From NCBI GenBank assembly GCA_937995745.1, contig CALKIU010000131.1, positions 7,863-71,862 of the forward strand: a stretch of DNA of 64,000 nucleotides, given 5' to 3'. Made by a program: the position numbers and the translations under genes. This stretch comes from an uncultured Bacillaceae bacterium (GTDB lineage Bacteria; Bacillota; Bacilli; Bacillales; Cytobacillaceae). The stretch's first letter is position 1; the number at the start of each line of letters is the position of its first letter. Positions 26,388 to 35,226 of this stretch are shown here, piece after piece. The notes beneath the pieces are model-generated. The model ran no database searches. It saw only the letters and a program-made list of their open reading frames with translations, and was not told where the DNA came from.

Positions 26388-27632
26388 TCAATACAAGTTC
26401 GTTTTATCTGCCCGCATATTCTCGAGAATTTCCTTCACCCTTTGCAAAAATCTCCCGCTGATGAGCCCGTCGAGAATTCTGTGATCGATCGACAAACATA
26501 AATGGACGATGTCGCGGATGGCGATCATGCCGTTTATGACGACCGGGCGTTTGGTAATTTTTTCTACTTGGAGGATGGCAGCCTGCGGGTAATTAATAAT
26601 TCCCCTCGACAGGACTGAGCCGAAAGTACCCGTATTATTTACGGTAAAAGTCCCCCCTTGCATCTCTTCAACGGAAAAAGCGCCGTCTTTTGCTTTTATG
26701 GCAAAGTCTGCCAATTCCTTGGCAATTCCTTTGATTGTTTTTTCATCTGCCCTTTTTATGACGGGAACATACAAGGCGTCTTCCGAGGCAACGGCAACCG
26801 ATATATTGATCTCCTTCTTTTGAATGATCTCATTGCCGTACCATGTTGAATTCAATTGGGGAAATTCCTTTAAAGCTTGAGCAACCGCTTTGATGAAAAA
26901 AGGAAAATAGGTCAGATTAAATCCTTCCTTCGCGATAAATTCTTCTTTAACCGAATTTCTGAAAGCAACAAGTTCTGTCACATCGGCTTCCACCATCATC
27001 CAAGCATGGGGAATTTCCGCATAACTCCGCACCATGTTTTCCGCTATCGCTTTGCGGATGCCCGTAACGGGAATGACAGTGTCCTCCCTGTTTTGTGCGG
27101 CCGCAAATGGCCGGACTTTTTTACCCTCCTTTTCTGCCTTATCCGGTATGAAGCCGGAATCGCTTCTTTTCCCCTCAGTCCCTGCGGGTTTCCTTTTTTC
27201 AACGATGAAGTTTAATACGTCTTTGCGGGTTATCCGCCCCCCTGCCCCGGTTCCTTTCACCTCGTTTAAATCAATCCCGTATTCTCTCGAAAGTTTCAAA
27301 ACTGCCGGTGAATAGCGGGCCTTTTTCGTCTTTCCATTTCGTTCTTCTCCCGCAGCCGGTTCTTGTGGAGAGATTGTTTTCTTCCTTTCGTCAATTCGCT
27401 CCAACAAGCAAAGAACCGTTCCAACCGGAACTGTTTCATCCTCCGGAACCAGGATCTTTTTCACCATACCCTCCGAAGTGGAAGGAATTTCGGCGGTGAC
27501 TTTATCGGTCATAATTTCTGCCAAAGGCTGATATTTCTCAACCTTTTCTCCTTCCTCCACAAGCCATTTCACCACTGTTCCTTCCGTCACGCTTTCCCCC
27601 AGCTGGGGCATTTTGATTTCTTCCGGACTCAT
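26388..27632 (-). CDS. bkdB: Branched-chain 2-oxoacid dehydrogenase E2 (dihydrolipoyl acyltransferase)
   Basis: Core acyltransferase of the branched-chain 2-oxoacid dehydrogenase complex; transfers the acyl group from lipoate to CoA. 414 residues: one lipoyl domain with the lipoylated lysine in IMTDKVTAEI (Lys44), a Pro/Lys-rich linker, a peripheral-subunit binding domain (YSPAVLKLSREYGIDL, ~105-140) and the catalytic domain ending in the active-site motif DHRILDG (383-389). Last gene of bcd-lpdV-bkdAA-bkdAB-bkdB. The branched-chain assignment rests on operon context; the sequence alone could also be a pyruvate E2. Confidence 0.93.
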   Translation of the reverse strand: MSPEEIKMPQLGESVTEGTVVKWLVEEGEKVEKYQPLAEIMTDKVTAEIPSTSEGMVKKILVPEDETVPVGTVLCLLERIDERKKTISPQEPAAGEERNGKTKKARYSPAVLKLSREYGIDLNEVKGTGAGGRITRKDVLNFIVEKRKPAGTEGKRSDSGFIPDKAEKEGKKVRPFAAAQNREDTVIPVTGIRKAIAENMVRSYAEIPHAWMMVEADVTELVAFRNSVKEEFIAKEGFNLTYFPFFIKAVAQALKEFPQLNSTWYGNEIIQKKEINISVAVASEDALYVPVIKRADEKTIKGIAKELADFAIKAKDGAFSVEEMQGGTFTVNNTGTFGSVLSRGIINYPQAAILQVEKITKRPVVINGMIAIRDIVHLCLSIDHRILDGLISGRFLQRVKEILENMRADKTNLY

Positions 27633-27652
27633 TTGCTGCCTCCTTTTACTGT

Positions 27653-28636
27653 TTAAAATTCAGCGAGATCCCGGATCGCTTTTTCGATTTTATCCGCACT
27701 CATCATAAAATATTTTTCCATCGGCGGCGCAAACGGCATTGCCGGCACATCGGGACCGGCCAAGCGCCAAATCGGAGCATCGAGTTCAAACAAGCCATGC
27801 TCGGCTATAACCGCTGCCACTTCACTCATGACGCTGCCTTCCTTATTATCCTCAGTCACCAGCAGCACTTTGCCCGTTTTCGCAGCCGCATCCACCACCG
27901 CTTTTTTGTCAAGAGGGTAAACGGTCCGCAAATCTAACAAATGGACGGAAATCCCGTCTTTTTCCACTCTTTTTGCCGCTTCGAGAGCCAGGTGGACGCA
28001 CAATCCGTATGTGATCACCGTAACGTCCTCCCCCTCCCGTTTTACATCCGCTTTCCCGATCGGCAGGATGTAGTCATCATCCGGCACTTCCCCTTTAATG
28101 AGGCGGTATGCTTTTTTATGCTCAAAAAAGAGGACGGGATCTTCATCGCGTATCGCCGCTTTTAACAATCCTTTGACATCGTAAGGGGTGGACGGCATGA
28201 CAATTTTTAAACCGGGCTGATTGGCGAAAACAGCCTCCACCGACTGGGAATGATAAAGGGCGCCGTGGACGCCTCCGCCGTACGGGGCGCGGATCACGAC
28301 CGGACAAGTCCAGTCATTATTGGAACGGTACCGTATCCGGGCCGCTTCTGACAAGATTTGGTTAACCGCCGGAAAAATAAAATCGGCAAATTGCATCTCG
28401 GCGACCGGCCTCATTCCATACAGGGCCGCTCCGATGGCCACGCCGGCAATCGCCGATTCCGCCAAAGGGGCGTCAATGACACGGTCTTCACCGAATGTTT
28501 CGTAAAGCCCTTCCGTCGCTTTGAATACTCCGCCTTTCCTGCCCACATCCTCCCCGAGAACGAATACCCTCGGGTCCCGTTCCATTTCCTCCCGGATGGC
28601 CATTTTGACTGCTTCAATATAAGAAATAACCGCCAT
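27653..28636 (-). CDS. bkdAB: Branched-chain 2-oxoacid dehydrogenase E1 beta
   Basis: Beta subunit of the thiamine-diphosphate E1 component. 327 residues. Visible marks: FVLGEDVGRKGGVFKATEGL at the N-terminus, DAPLAESAIAGVAIGAA (~60), the cation-binding APYGGGVHGALYHSQSVEA (~125) and LLDLRTVYPLDKKAV (~235). ATG 28636 was chosen because GGAGGG lies 9 nt upstream; it starts inside the end of bkdAA (23-nt overlap), so the two E1 subunits are translationally coupled. Confidence 0.95.
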   Translation of the reverse strand: MAVISYIEAVKMAIREEMERDPRVFVLGEDVGRKGGVFKATEGLYETFGEDRVIDAPLAESAIAGVAIGAALYGMRPVAEMQFADFIFPAVNQILSEAARIRYRSNNDWTCPVVIRAPYGGGVHGALYHSQSVEAVFANQPGLKIVMPSTPYDVKGLLKAAIRDEDPVLFFEHKKAYRLIKGEVPDDDYILPIGKADVKREGEDVTVITYGLCVHLALEAAKRVEKDGISVHLLDLRTVYPLDKKAVVDAAAKTGKVLLVTEDNKEGSVMSEVAAVIAEHGLFELDAPIWRLAGPDVPAMPFAPPMEKYFMMSADKIEKAIRDLAEF

Positions 28637-29648
28637 TCGTCCTTCCCTCCGTCCGTTTTTCACCATAAACGTGTTTTAGCGCGTCTTCCGGTTTGGCATA
28701 AGGGGCCTTGTCCGCATATTCGGCAGCTTCGTCGACGGTTTTGCTCACTCTGGCCGAAATCTCTCGGTCCGTAAATTCATCGAGGACGCCCGCCTCCATT
28801 AAATATGAGCGAAAAGAAATAATCGGATCTTTGCCCCGCGCCTCTTCAATTTCCTCGCGGGTCCGATACTTTCTGTCATCATCATCGGAAGAATGGGCTG
28901 TCATCCGGTAAACTGCCGCCTCAATCAGTGTAGGGCCTTCTCCCCTGCGGGCCCGTTCTGCCGCCCGGCGGACAACCTCGTAGACGGCAAGGGGATCCGT
29001 TCCATCGACAGTCACTCCCGGGATGCCGTACGCTGCCGCCCGGTCGGATAATTTCCCGCATGCATACTGCTTCGTTGCCGGTACGGAGATGGCATATCTG
29101 TTATTTTCCACCATCACGATTACCGGCAATTTATGAACGGACGCGAAGTTTAGACCTTCGTGAAAATCCCCTTGATTGGTGGAACCGTCCCCCAATGTGA
29201 CGAAAGCAACAATGTCTTTCCCTTCCATTTTTGCAGCCAACGCGATGCCGGCGGCATGGGGAATTTGCGTGGCAACGGGAGAAGAACCGGTTACGATGCG
29301 GTTCTTTCTTTGGCTGAAATGGCCGGGCATTTGCCTGCCTCCCGAATTCGGGTCTTCTCCTTTCGCATAGGCGGAAAGCATCAGATCTTGTACCGTCATC
29401 CCGAAAGAAAGAACGACCCCGGTATCACGATAGTAAGGAAGCACATAGTCCTTTTTCCGGTCTAAAGCATAGGCGGCGCCGACTTGCGCGCCTTCATGCC
29501 CCTGACAGGAGATGACAAAAGGGATTTTTCCGGCCCGGTTCAAAAGCCACATCCGTTCATCAATTTTCCTTGCTGTCAACATTGTTTCGTACATTTCCAA
29601 TACTTTTTCATTTGATAATCCCAATTGCTCATGTTGGCTTTTTATCAT
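28614..29648 (-). CDS. bkdAA: Branched-chain 2-oxoacid dehydrogenase E1 alpha
   Basis: Thiamine-diphosphate-binding subunit that decarboxylates the oxoacids of Val, Ile and Leu. 344 residues. The ThDP motif starts GDGSTNQGDFHEGLNFA (153 onward) and closes with MVENNRYAIS (~180); the phosphorylation-loop region YRMTAHSSDDD is near 245. A strong GGAGGT precedes the ATG. The last ~15 residues overlap bkdAB and are probably a non-conserved tail. Confidence 0.95.
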   Translation of the reverse strand: MIKSQHEQLGLSNEKVLEMYETMLTARKIDERMWLLNRAGKIPFVISCQGHEGAQVGAAYALDRKKDYVLPYYRDTGVVLSFGMTVQDLMLSAYAKGEDPNSGGRQMPGHFSQRKNRIVTGSSPVATQIPHAAGIALAAKMEGKDIVAFVTLGDGSTNQGDFHEGLNFASVHKLPVIVMVENNRYAISVPATKQYACGKLSDRAAAYGIPGVTVDGTDPLAVYEVVRRAAERARRGEGPTLIEAAVYRMTAHSSDDDDRKYRTREEIEEARGKDPIISFRSYLMEAGVLDEFTDREISARVSKTVDEAAEYADKAPYAKPEDALKHVYGEKRTEGRTNGGYFLY

Positions 29649-29685
29649 TCAAACGACCTCCAGATCCCGCAGAAATATTTTTGAC

Positions 29686-31107
29686 TTATGTGTGGACGGC
29701 ATTTCCATCAACATCAAGCGCTGCCTCCATCAAAGCTTCGGACAACGCCGGGTGCGGGTGGGGAGTCCTCCCCAATTCCCATGGCGTTGCATCAAGGAAT
29801 TTGGCAAGACCCGCCTCCGAGATCATTTCCGTCGCCTGGGGACCTACGATATGTATGCCCAAAAGATCATTCGTTTCCCCGTCGGCGACCACTTTAACAA
29901 AGCCGTCCGTTTCTCCGAAAACGAGGGCCTTTCCGTTCGCAGCCAACGGGAATTTACCCGTCTTCACGGAATATCCTTTTTGCCGGGCTTGTACTTCTGT
30001 CAGTCCGATGCTTGCCGCTTCCGGCCGGCTATATATACATCTCGGAATGAGAGTGTAATCGATCGGCCGAGGATTTTTCCCGGCAAGATGCTCAACAGCC
30101 GTTATTCCTTCCCAAAAAGCGGCATGGGCCAGCTGCATGCCGCCGATGCAATCGCCAACCGCATATATATGGGGTTCGTTCGTTTGCATAAATTCATTCG
30201 TTACAATAAAGCCGTTTTCCACTTGTATTTCCGTATTTTCCAAACCGATTCCGGCTGTGTTTCCTTTTCGTCCTACGGCCAAGAGGAGCCGTTCGGCGGC
30301 AAAAGTCCTCATTTTTCCGCCAATATCTGCCCCAATCGTGATGGCCGTCCCCTTTTTTAATGACTCGGGGCGAATGCCGGCTCCGGTGAAAATGTGAATT
30401 CCCCTCTTTTTCATCAATTTCCCGATTTCTGTGGAAAGGGCATGGTCTTCCCTGCTTATCAATCTTTCATCTTTTTCAAGGATGGTTACTTGGACGTCAA
30501 AATCAGACAGCAGAGAAGCCCATTCCAGCCCGATCACCCCGCCGCCGGCAATAATGACCGACTGTGGCAATGTTTCCATTTCCAACGCATCGTCCGATGT
30601 CAAAATGTGCACTCCGTCCGGTTCCAGCCCGGGAATCATGCGGGGGCTCGAACCTGTGGAAATGATGAGATATTTTGCGGAAAGTATTTCCTCCCCGGTT
30701 CCATCCTCCGTTTCCACAGAAACCTTCGCCGGCCATGGAGAAATAGAGGAAGACTCCACTATGCGGCCGACGCCGTAATAAACATCGATGTCTCTTTTTT
30801 TTAACAGCTGCAAAACGCCCAGATACAACCGGTCCACAATCTTCCTTTTTCTTTCCTGAACGATTTTAAAATCAAGCACCGGTTTTTCCGTGATAACCCC
30901 GAACGTTTTTCCCGCTTTTGTTTGCGCATACACCTCGGCACTCCTGAGGAGAGCTTTTACGGGAATACAGCCTTTATGGAGACAAGTTCCCCCCGGTTTG
31001 TCCTTTTCAATCACCGCCGTTTTCAAACCGAGCTGCGACGCTCGGACTGCGGCCACATAGCCTCCCGGACCGCCGCCCAAAATGAGAAGATCGTACTGTT
31101 TTGCCAA
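29686..31107 (-). CDS. lpdV: Dihydrolipoyl dehydrogenase of the bkd complex (E3)
   Basis: FAD flavoprotein that reoxidises dihydrolipoate with NAD. 473 residues. LGGGPGGYVAA binds FAD, the redox disulfide is CLHKGC (Cys42 and Cys47), GGGVIGLEWASLL (~180) binds NAD, and the C-terminal active-site dyad is HPHPALSEA near 445. TTG 31107 (MAKQYDLLIL) was chosen because GGAGG is 7 nt upstream; the open frame to 31182 would overlap bcd. It lies second in the operon. Confidence 0.95.
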   Translation of the reverse strand: MAKQYDLLILGGGPGGYVAAVRASQLGLKTAVIEKDKPGGTCLHKGCIPVKALLRSAEVYAQTKAGKTFGVITEKPVLDFKIVQERKRKIVDRLYLGVLQLLKKRDIDVYYGVGRIVESSSISPWPAKVSVETEDGTGEEILSAKYLIISTGSSPRMIPGLEPDGVHILTSDDALEMETLPQSVIIAGGGVIGLEWASLLSDFDVQVTILEKDERLISREDHALSTEIGKLMKKRGIHIFTGAGIRPESLKKGTAITIGADIGGKMRTFAAERLLLAVGRKGNTAGIGLENTEIQVENGFIVTNEFMQTNEPHIYAVGDCIGGMQLAHAAFWEGITAVEHLAGKNPRPIDYTLIPRCIYSRPEAASIGLTEVQARQKGYSVKTGKFPLAANGKALVFGETDGFVKVVADGETNDLLGIHIVGPQATEMISEAGLAKFLDATPWELGRTPHPHPALSEALMEAALDVDGNAVHT

Positions 31108-31138
31108 GTCCTCTCCTCCTTTCACACAGTCCGCTGTT

Positions 31139-32248
31139 TCAACTTCTGTTTCGGAAGCGGCGGATCGCACTGTGCCGTTCATTCAGCAAAAATTGCTTTC
31201 TTGATTGCCTCAATTTAGCAATCCGTTCCTCGGCCAATTTGTCGGCGGCGACGTAAGTAGGGATGTTTTCTGCCTTGGAAATGCCGAGCAATTTTTCAAT
31301 GCTGTCATATATCTTTTCCACTTTTTTCAGCGCCCGTTCCCGGTTATAACCGTTTAACTCTTCCGCCACATTGATGACTCCGCCGGCATTAATGACATAA
31401 TCCGGGACGTAAAGAATCCCGATTTCATGCAGGCGGTCGCCGTGGCGGGGTTCTGCCAGCTGATTGTTGGCCGACCCGGCGATCACTTTTGCCTTCAAAC
31501 GGGGAACGGTGTGATCATTGAGAATGCCTCCCAAAGCGCACGGAGCAAAAATATCGCATTTCACGTCGTAAATTTCATCCGGTTCCACTGCTTTTGCCTG
31601 AAATTCGTCCACAGCCCTTTTGACGGCATTTTTATTAATATCCGCAACCACAAGCTCTGCTCCTTCTTTATGAAGATAACGGCAAAGATGGGTAGCGACA
31701 TTGCCAACGCCTTGCACGGCGACAACCTTGCCCGCCAAATTTTCGCTGCCGAACGCTTCCTTGGCCGCTGCTTTCATGCCCACATATACGCCGTAAGCGG
31801 TTACAGGGGATGGATCGCCCGACGAGCCGAAAGCGGGCGAAATGCCCGTCACATAATCGGTTTCTTCAAAAATGATTTCCATATCTTCCACCGTGGTGCC
31901 CACATCTTCTGCCGTAATATAGCGTCCGTTCAAGCTTTGCACAAAACGGCCGAAAACCCTGAGCATTTCCTCATTCTTATCCTTGGCCGGATCGCCGATA
32001 ATCACCGATTTCCCTCCGCCAAAATTCAATCCGGCCGCGGCATTTTTGTATGTCATTCCCCGCGCCAGTCGCAAAGCATCGTTTACGGCGTCCTCCTCGG
32101 ACTCATATGGCCACATCCTCGCCCCGCCCAATGCCGGGCCGAGGGTTGTATCATGAATGACGATGACGGCCTTTAAACCGGAACTCTTGTCCTGGCAAAA
32201 AATCATCTGTTCATAGTCGTCTTTTTCCATTTGCTTAAAAATATCCAT
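31139..32248 (-). CDS. bcd: Leucine dehydrogenase (branched-chain amino acid dehydrogenase)
   Basis: NAD-dependent oxidative deamination of Leu, Val and Ile to the 2-oxoacids used by the Bkd complex. 369 residues. The substrate/catalytic segment MTYKNAAAGLNFGGGKSVI contains Lys68 and Lys80; the NAD-binding motif is VQGVGNVATHLC (~180); APCALGGILN and GSANNQL (~240-265) complete the domain. GGAG precedes the ATG. First gene of the bkd operon here; ptb, buk and the sigma-54 activator gene bkdR that flank it in B. subtilis are absent. Confidence 0.96.
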   Translation of the reverse strand: MDIFKQMEKDDYEQMIFCQDKSSGLKAVIVIHDTTLGPALGGARMWPYESEEDAVNDALRLARGMTYKNAAAGLNFGGGKSVIIGDPAKDKNEEMLRVFGRFVQSLNGRYITAEDVGTTVEDMEIIFEETDYVTGISPAFGSSGDPSPVTAYGVYVGMKAAAKEAFGSENLAGKVVAVQGVGNVATHLCRYLHKEGAELVVADINKNAVKRAVDEFQAKAVEPDEIYDVKCDIFAPCALGGILNDHTVPRLKAKVIAGSANNQLAEPRHGDRLHEIGILYVPDYVINAGGVINVAEELNGYNRERALKKVEKIYDSIEKLLGISKAENIPTYVAADKLAEERIAKLRQSRKQFLLNERHSAIRRFRNRS

Positions 32249-32801
32249 GTTCTCTTCTCCTTTTTTTCTGAAAACTCCCGTTATTAAGGATGGACAAAAT
32301 CACCGTCTTTTCATAACCGGAAAAAAGATTTCGATGGAACAAAATCTTTTTTCACGATGAATGAGAAAAGCCATTTCCTATTAAAGAAATATGCTGTTTT
32401 CATTGCAACTATGAAAAACACATGCACTCCCCCGGAAAACCGGCCATAGAAATTTTGGCCAAAATTCTGGATTACAATTATTTAATGGAAGGGAATGATT
32501 CTGAAGCCGTTTTCCCTCTTCCTTCTTTCCCGCGCTATCATTTTGTATAGAGCGTACAAACAGCATTTTGGTGAACTGCAAATTTTCCCTTTTTGACGCA
32601 ATTTCTGCAAAAAAATACACCCCTTGCAACCTTAAAGGAGTGCTTCCCATTCCGATGAAAAAAACCGTTTTAAAAATGGTTTACAAAAGGAAATTTATCG
32701 TATTTTTGTGAATTATTTGTTATATTTACTGTTAACAGCTTGAATTGCACAAATTTACCTTAATTTAAATTTATAAAAATTGTTTGAAAAGGATGGGCAA
32801 A
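32249..32801. other. Divergent regulatory region between bcd and yqzF
   Basis: More than 550 bases without a credible gene, reaching the yqzF start. It contains the 16-bp palindrome at 32451-32466. I saw no sigma-54 (-24/-12) promoter upstream of bcd. Confidence 0.6.
32451..32466. promoter_or_regulatory. Perfect 16-bp palindrome upstream of the bkd operon, candidate operator
   Basis: AATTTTGGCCAAAATT, about 200 bases before bcd. It resembles a CodY box in its arms but lacks the C-W-G centre. Confidence 0.4.
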
Positions 32802-33062
32802 ATGAAAAGACTGGTTGCTCTTGTCATTTTAATCATTCCCGGCATTTTAGCCGGTTACGGCTTTAAATTGCTCAGGGAAACATTTTTTGGCATTTTAAAT
32901 TCTCCTTTTCCGTCGCTTCCGCTTCAATTGGCGGGCGGTTTGGCCGCTTTCACAGCCGGTGTTGGCTTTATCGGCGGATTCATTTTTCACCGGGACCGAA
33001 AAAGAAATAAAGTGCAGGCCCGTTTCAAACCGTCCGCACGAACAAAGAAACAACACCATTAA
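32802..33062 (+). CDS. yqzF: Small membrane protein YqzF (DUF2627 family)
   Basis: 86-residue protein of unknown function with two hydrophobic helices (residues 4-22 and 40-62) separated by a conserved GILNSPFPSLPLQ loop and followed by GFIFHRDRKRNKVQ, a basic cytosolic tail. Family and position (divergent from bcd, next to yqiK) match B. subtilis YqzF. ATG 32802 was chosen because GGATGG is 5 nt upstream; in-frame TTG 32784 and ATG 32793 lack spacing. Confidence 0.85.
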   Translation: MKRLVALVILIIPGILAGYGFKLLRETFFGILNSPFPSLPLQLAGGLAAFTAGVGFIGGFIFHRDRKRNKVQARFKPSARTKKQHH

Positions 33063-33120
33063 CGGAAATTTTGCATCTGTTACCGCCGGCGTTTTCCAAG
33101 TCAGATGACAAAATAAACAA

Positions 33121-33855
33121 TTAACAAGTATGATATTGCTTTTTGATACGGGCCGCTTTTGCCGGTTCATCTGTAATAACCGCCGAACAACCGATTTTGA
33201 ACAAACGGTGGAGTTCCTTCTCTTTATTGACTGTATACGGTCTTACAGCGATGCCGTTTCCCATGGAAGCTTTGATAAGTTCATTTGTGGCAAAACGGTA
33301 GTGGGGATGAAATCCTTTGGCCCGGATGGACTTGGCGTAAATCCACGGCATAAACAAACCATCCTTGAACAGCGGGGCGATTTCTATTTCAGGGGCTAAA
33401 CGGTAGTGGGTGATGATGCTGTAATGATTAAATGAAGAAACGATGATTCTTTCCTCCAACTGATATTTTCTGATTAAGGAAGCGACAATTTGTTCAATTC
33501 CTTGATAGGGGATTTTTTCGGTTTTCAATTCCACATTGCAGAGCAAATCGTTCGAGCCCAGCCATTCGAACACCTCTCTTAATGAAGGAATCGGTTCTTT
33601 CCGGACGGATCGATGATGGTACCAGGCTGCATCAAGATTGCGCAACTGTTTAAAAGTAAAATCCTTTACATAACCTGTTCCGTCCGTCGTCCGATCCACT
33701 CTTTCATCATGAATAACCACCGGTTCACCATCTTTGGTAAGATGGACATCCAGTTCAATCCCGTCTGCCTGTTCTTTTTCCGCCTCAATAAAAGCCATCA
33801 TCGTATTTTCCGGAAACGATGCGGAAAAGCCGCGATGGGCAAAGATCAAGGTCAT
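33121..33855 (-). CDS. yqiK: Glycerophosphodiester phosphodiesterase, YqiK-like
   Basis: Hydrolyses glycerophosphodiesters to glycerol 3-phosphate and an alcohol. 244-residue TIM barrel without a signal peptide, so cytosolic. Catalytic motifs: AHRGFSASFPENTMMAF (His7 and Arg8), EADG-type QADGIELDVHLTKDG (~32) and HDERVDRTTDGTG (~50). C-terminal VRPYTVNKE and AVITDEP are typical. Monocistronic, convergent with yqzF. Confidence 0.92.
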   Translation of the reverse strand: MTLIFAHRGFSASFPENTMMAFIEAEKEQADGIELDVHLTKDGEPVVIHDERVDRTTDGTGYVKDFTFKQLRNLDAAWYHHRSVRKEPIPSLREVFEWLGSNDLLCNVELKTEKIPYQGIEQIVASLIRKYQLEERIIVSSFNHYSIITHYRLAPEIEIAPLFKDGLFMPWIYAKSIRAKGFHPHYRFATNELIKASMGNGIAVRPYTVNKEKELHRLFKIGCSAVITDEPAKAARIKKQYHTC

Positions 33856-33955
33856 GATTCCACTCTACCGTCCTTCCTTCCGTCCTCTTCTATTTATTTT
33901 ATCTCCCCGGAGCAAAAACTTTACACAACTCGGAAAAACAAAAATTCGTCCAAAA

Positions 33956-33990
33956 ACAAAAGTGTTCCCGCTAACAGGAACACTTTATTC
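33956..33990 (-). terminator. Terminator after spo0A
   Basis: Arms AAAGTGTTCC (33959-33968) and GGAACACTTT (33977-33986), followed on the minus strand by TGTTTTTG. Confidence 0.75.
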
Positions 33991-34101
33991 ACAGGACTGA
34001 CTATAACAAAAATAACCAACTATAAATGCAAAAATTTTTCAATCCTTTTCGCCAAATCGAGGCATCGCGGCATCCTCGTCACGCAGACCCGTCAAATCCC
34101 C

Positions 34102-34905
34102 TCAAGAAGCTTTATGTTCTAGACGAAGTTTATCCGCTACCATGGCAATGAATTCTGAATTTGTCGGTTTGGCTTTGGACATGCTCACTGTATAACCGAA
34201 CAAGTTTGAAATCGATTCGATATTGCCCCTGCTCCAAGCGACTTCGATCGCATGGCGGATGGCCCGTTCCACCCGGCTTGCCGTCGTATTGTACTTCTTG
34301 GCAATATCCGGATACAATACTTTTGTGATCGACCCGAGAAGTTCGATGTCTTTATAAACCATGGCAATGGCTTCCCGCAAATACAGGTATCCTTTGATAT
34401 GGGCCGGAACACCGATTTCATGGATAATGCTTGTTATGCTGGCATCAAGGTTTTTCGGTTCGTTATTTTTCTCTTGCCTGCCTGCGGAAGACTTAACAAG
34501 CGATGTTGAGTTTCTGACAACAGAATTTGTTCTTCCGCTTACTTGGCGGATATGATTTCCCAAATTGTCCATGTCAAACGGCTTGAGCATAAAATAGGAT
34601 GCTCCCAGTTCTACTGCCTTCTTTGTCACGTCCTCCTGGCCGAACGCGGTCAACATAATGACATTTGGCGGATTTTCTTTCTTCATTTCTTTTATTTTTT
34701 CCAAAACCGCCAAACCGTCAATATGCGGCATAATGATATCAAGAATTAAAACGTCAGCCTCGATTTGGTCAAGCATTTTTAAACAGTCCTGTCCGTTATG
34801 GGCGACACCGGCAACCTCCATGTCTTCCTGTGATGAAATATAATCCTCAAGCAATCCCACAAGTTCTCTATTGTCATCAACAATAAAAACTTTAATTTTT
34901 TTCAC
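34102..34905 (-). CDS. spo0A: Sporulation master response regulator Spo0A
   Basis: Phosphorelay response regulator that decides entry into sporulation. 267 residues. Receiver domain with acidic pocket (VDDN at 10-13) and phospho-acceptor Asp56 in LDIIMPHIDGLAVL, then a variable linker (~125-155) and the Spo0A-C DNA-binding domain, which is almost identical to B. subtilis (TTASRVERAIRHAIEVAWSR recognition helix). GTG 34905 with AGGA 7 nt upstream gives the expected start; codons back to 34929 are not used. A sigma-H promoter with a 0A box lies upstream. Confidence 0.98.
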   Translation of the reverse strand: MKKIKVFIVDDNRELVGLLEDYISSQEDMEVAGVAHNGQDCLKMLDQIEADVLILDIIMPHIDGLAVLEKIKEMKKENPPNVIMLTAFGQEDVTKKAVELGASYFMLKPFDMDNLGNHIRQVSGRTNSVVRNSTSLVKSSAGRQEKNNEPKNLDASITSIIHEIGVPAHIKGYLYLREAIAMVYKDIELLGSITKVLYPDIAKKYNTTASRVERAIRHAIEVAWSRGNIESISNLFGYTVSMSKAKPTNSEFIAMVADKLRLEHKAS

Positions 34906-34998
34906 AACACGTTCCTCCCCCCGGTCCATTTTCGTCAGTGAATCACAAACCTTTTGTTATCCCTGCAAGACCTAAACAACAACAACCAATGATCATTC

Positions 34999-35027
34999 AT
35001 TCGACAATTAGGTAAAAAAATCCTTTT
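34999..35027 (-). promoter_or_regulatory. Sigma-H promoter of spo0A overlapping a 0A box
   Basis: Minus strand: AAAGGATTT as -35, 12-nt spacer, then GTCGAATGA as -10. The -10 contains TGTCGAA (35006-35000), the consensus Spo0A-binding heptamer. This arrangement matches the sporulation promoter known for B. subtilis spo0A. Confidence 0.65.
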
Positions 35028-35195
35028 TTATTTAAAATTTTTATAAAATTTGCACTTATCCCACTTTTATTGACTTCAATTAAAATTTATCTTATTTTGT
35101 CAAGAGACTCAATCCCCTATTTGTATGATTTTTAATTTTTTTGAATGTTCTTCAAAATATTTGCACTTTTTACAGTTTATAGGATGGTATTCGGA

Positions 35196-35220
35196 CAAAA
35201 AGGCGGAAAAATCCGCCTCT
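35196..35220 (-). terminator. Terminator after spoIVB
   Basis: Arms AGGCGGA / TCCGCCT with AAAA loop followed on the minus strand by TTTTTG. Confidence 0.8.
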
Positions 35221-35226
35221 TACTCG

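Larger units (their letters stand above)
34906..35226. other. spo0A promoter region
   Basis: AT-rich 300-base region holding the sigma-H promoter and 0A box, a TTGACA further upstream (35097-35102 on the minus strand) that may belong to a vegetative promoter, and the spoIVB terminator. Confidence 0.6.

Noticed and set aside
29512..30360. 282-codon plus-strand ORF
   Set aside because: Antisense to bkdAA and lpdV; no ribosome binding site or family motif.
32381..32650. 89-codon minus-strand ORF upstream of bcd
   Set aside because: No ribosome binding site and spans the palindrome; coding character absent.
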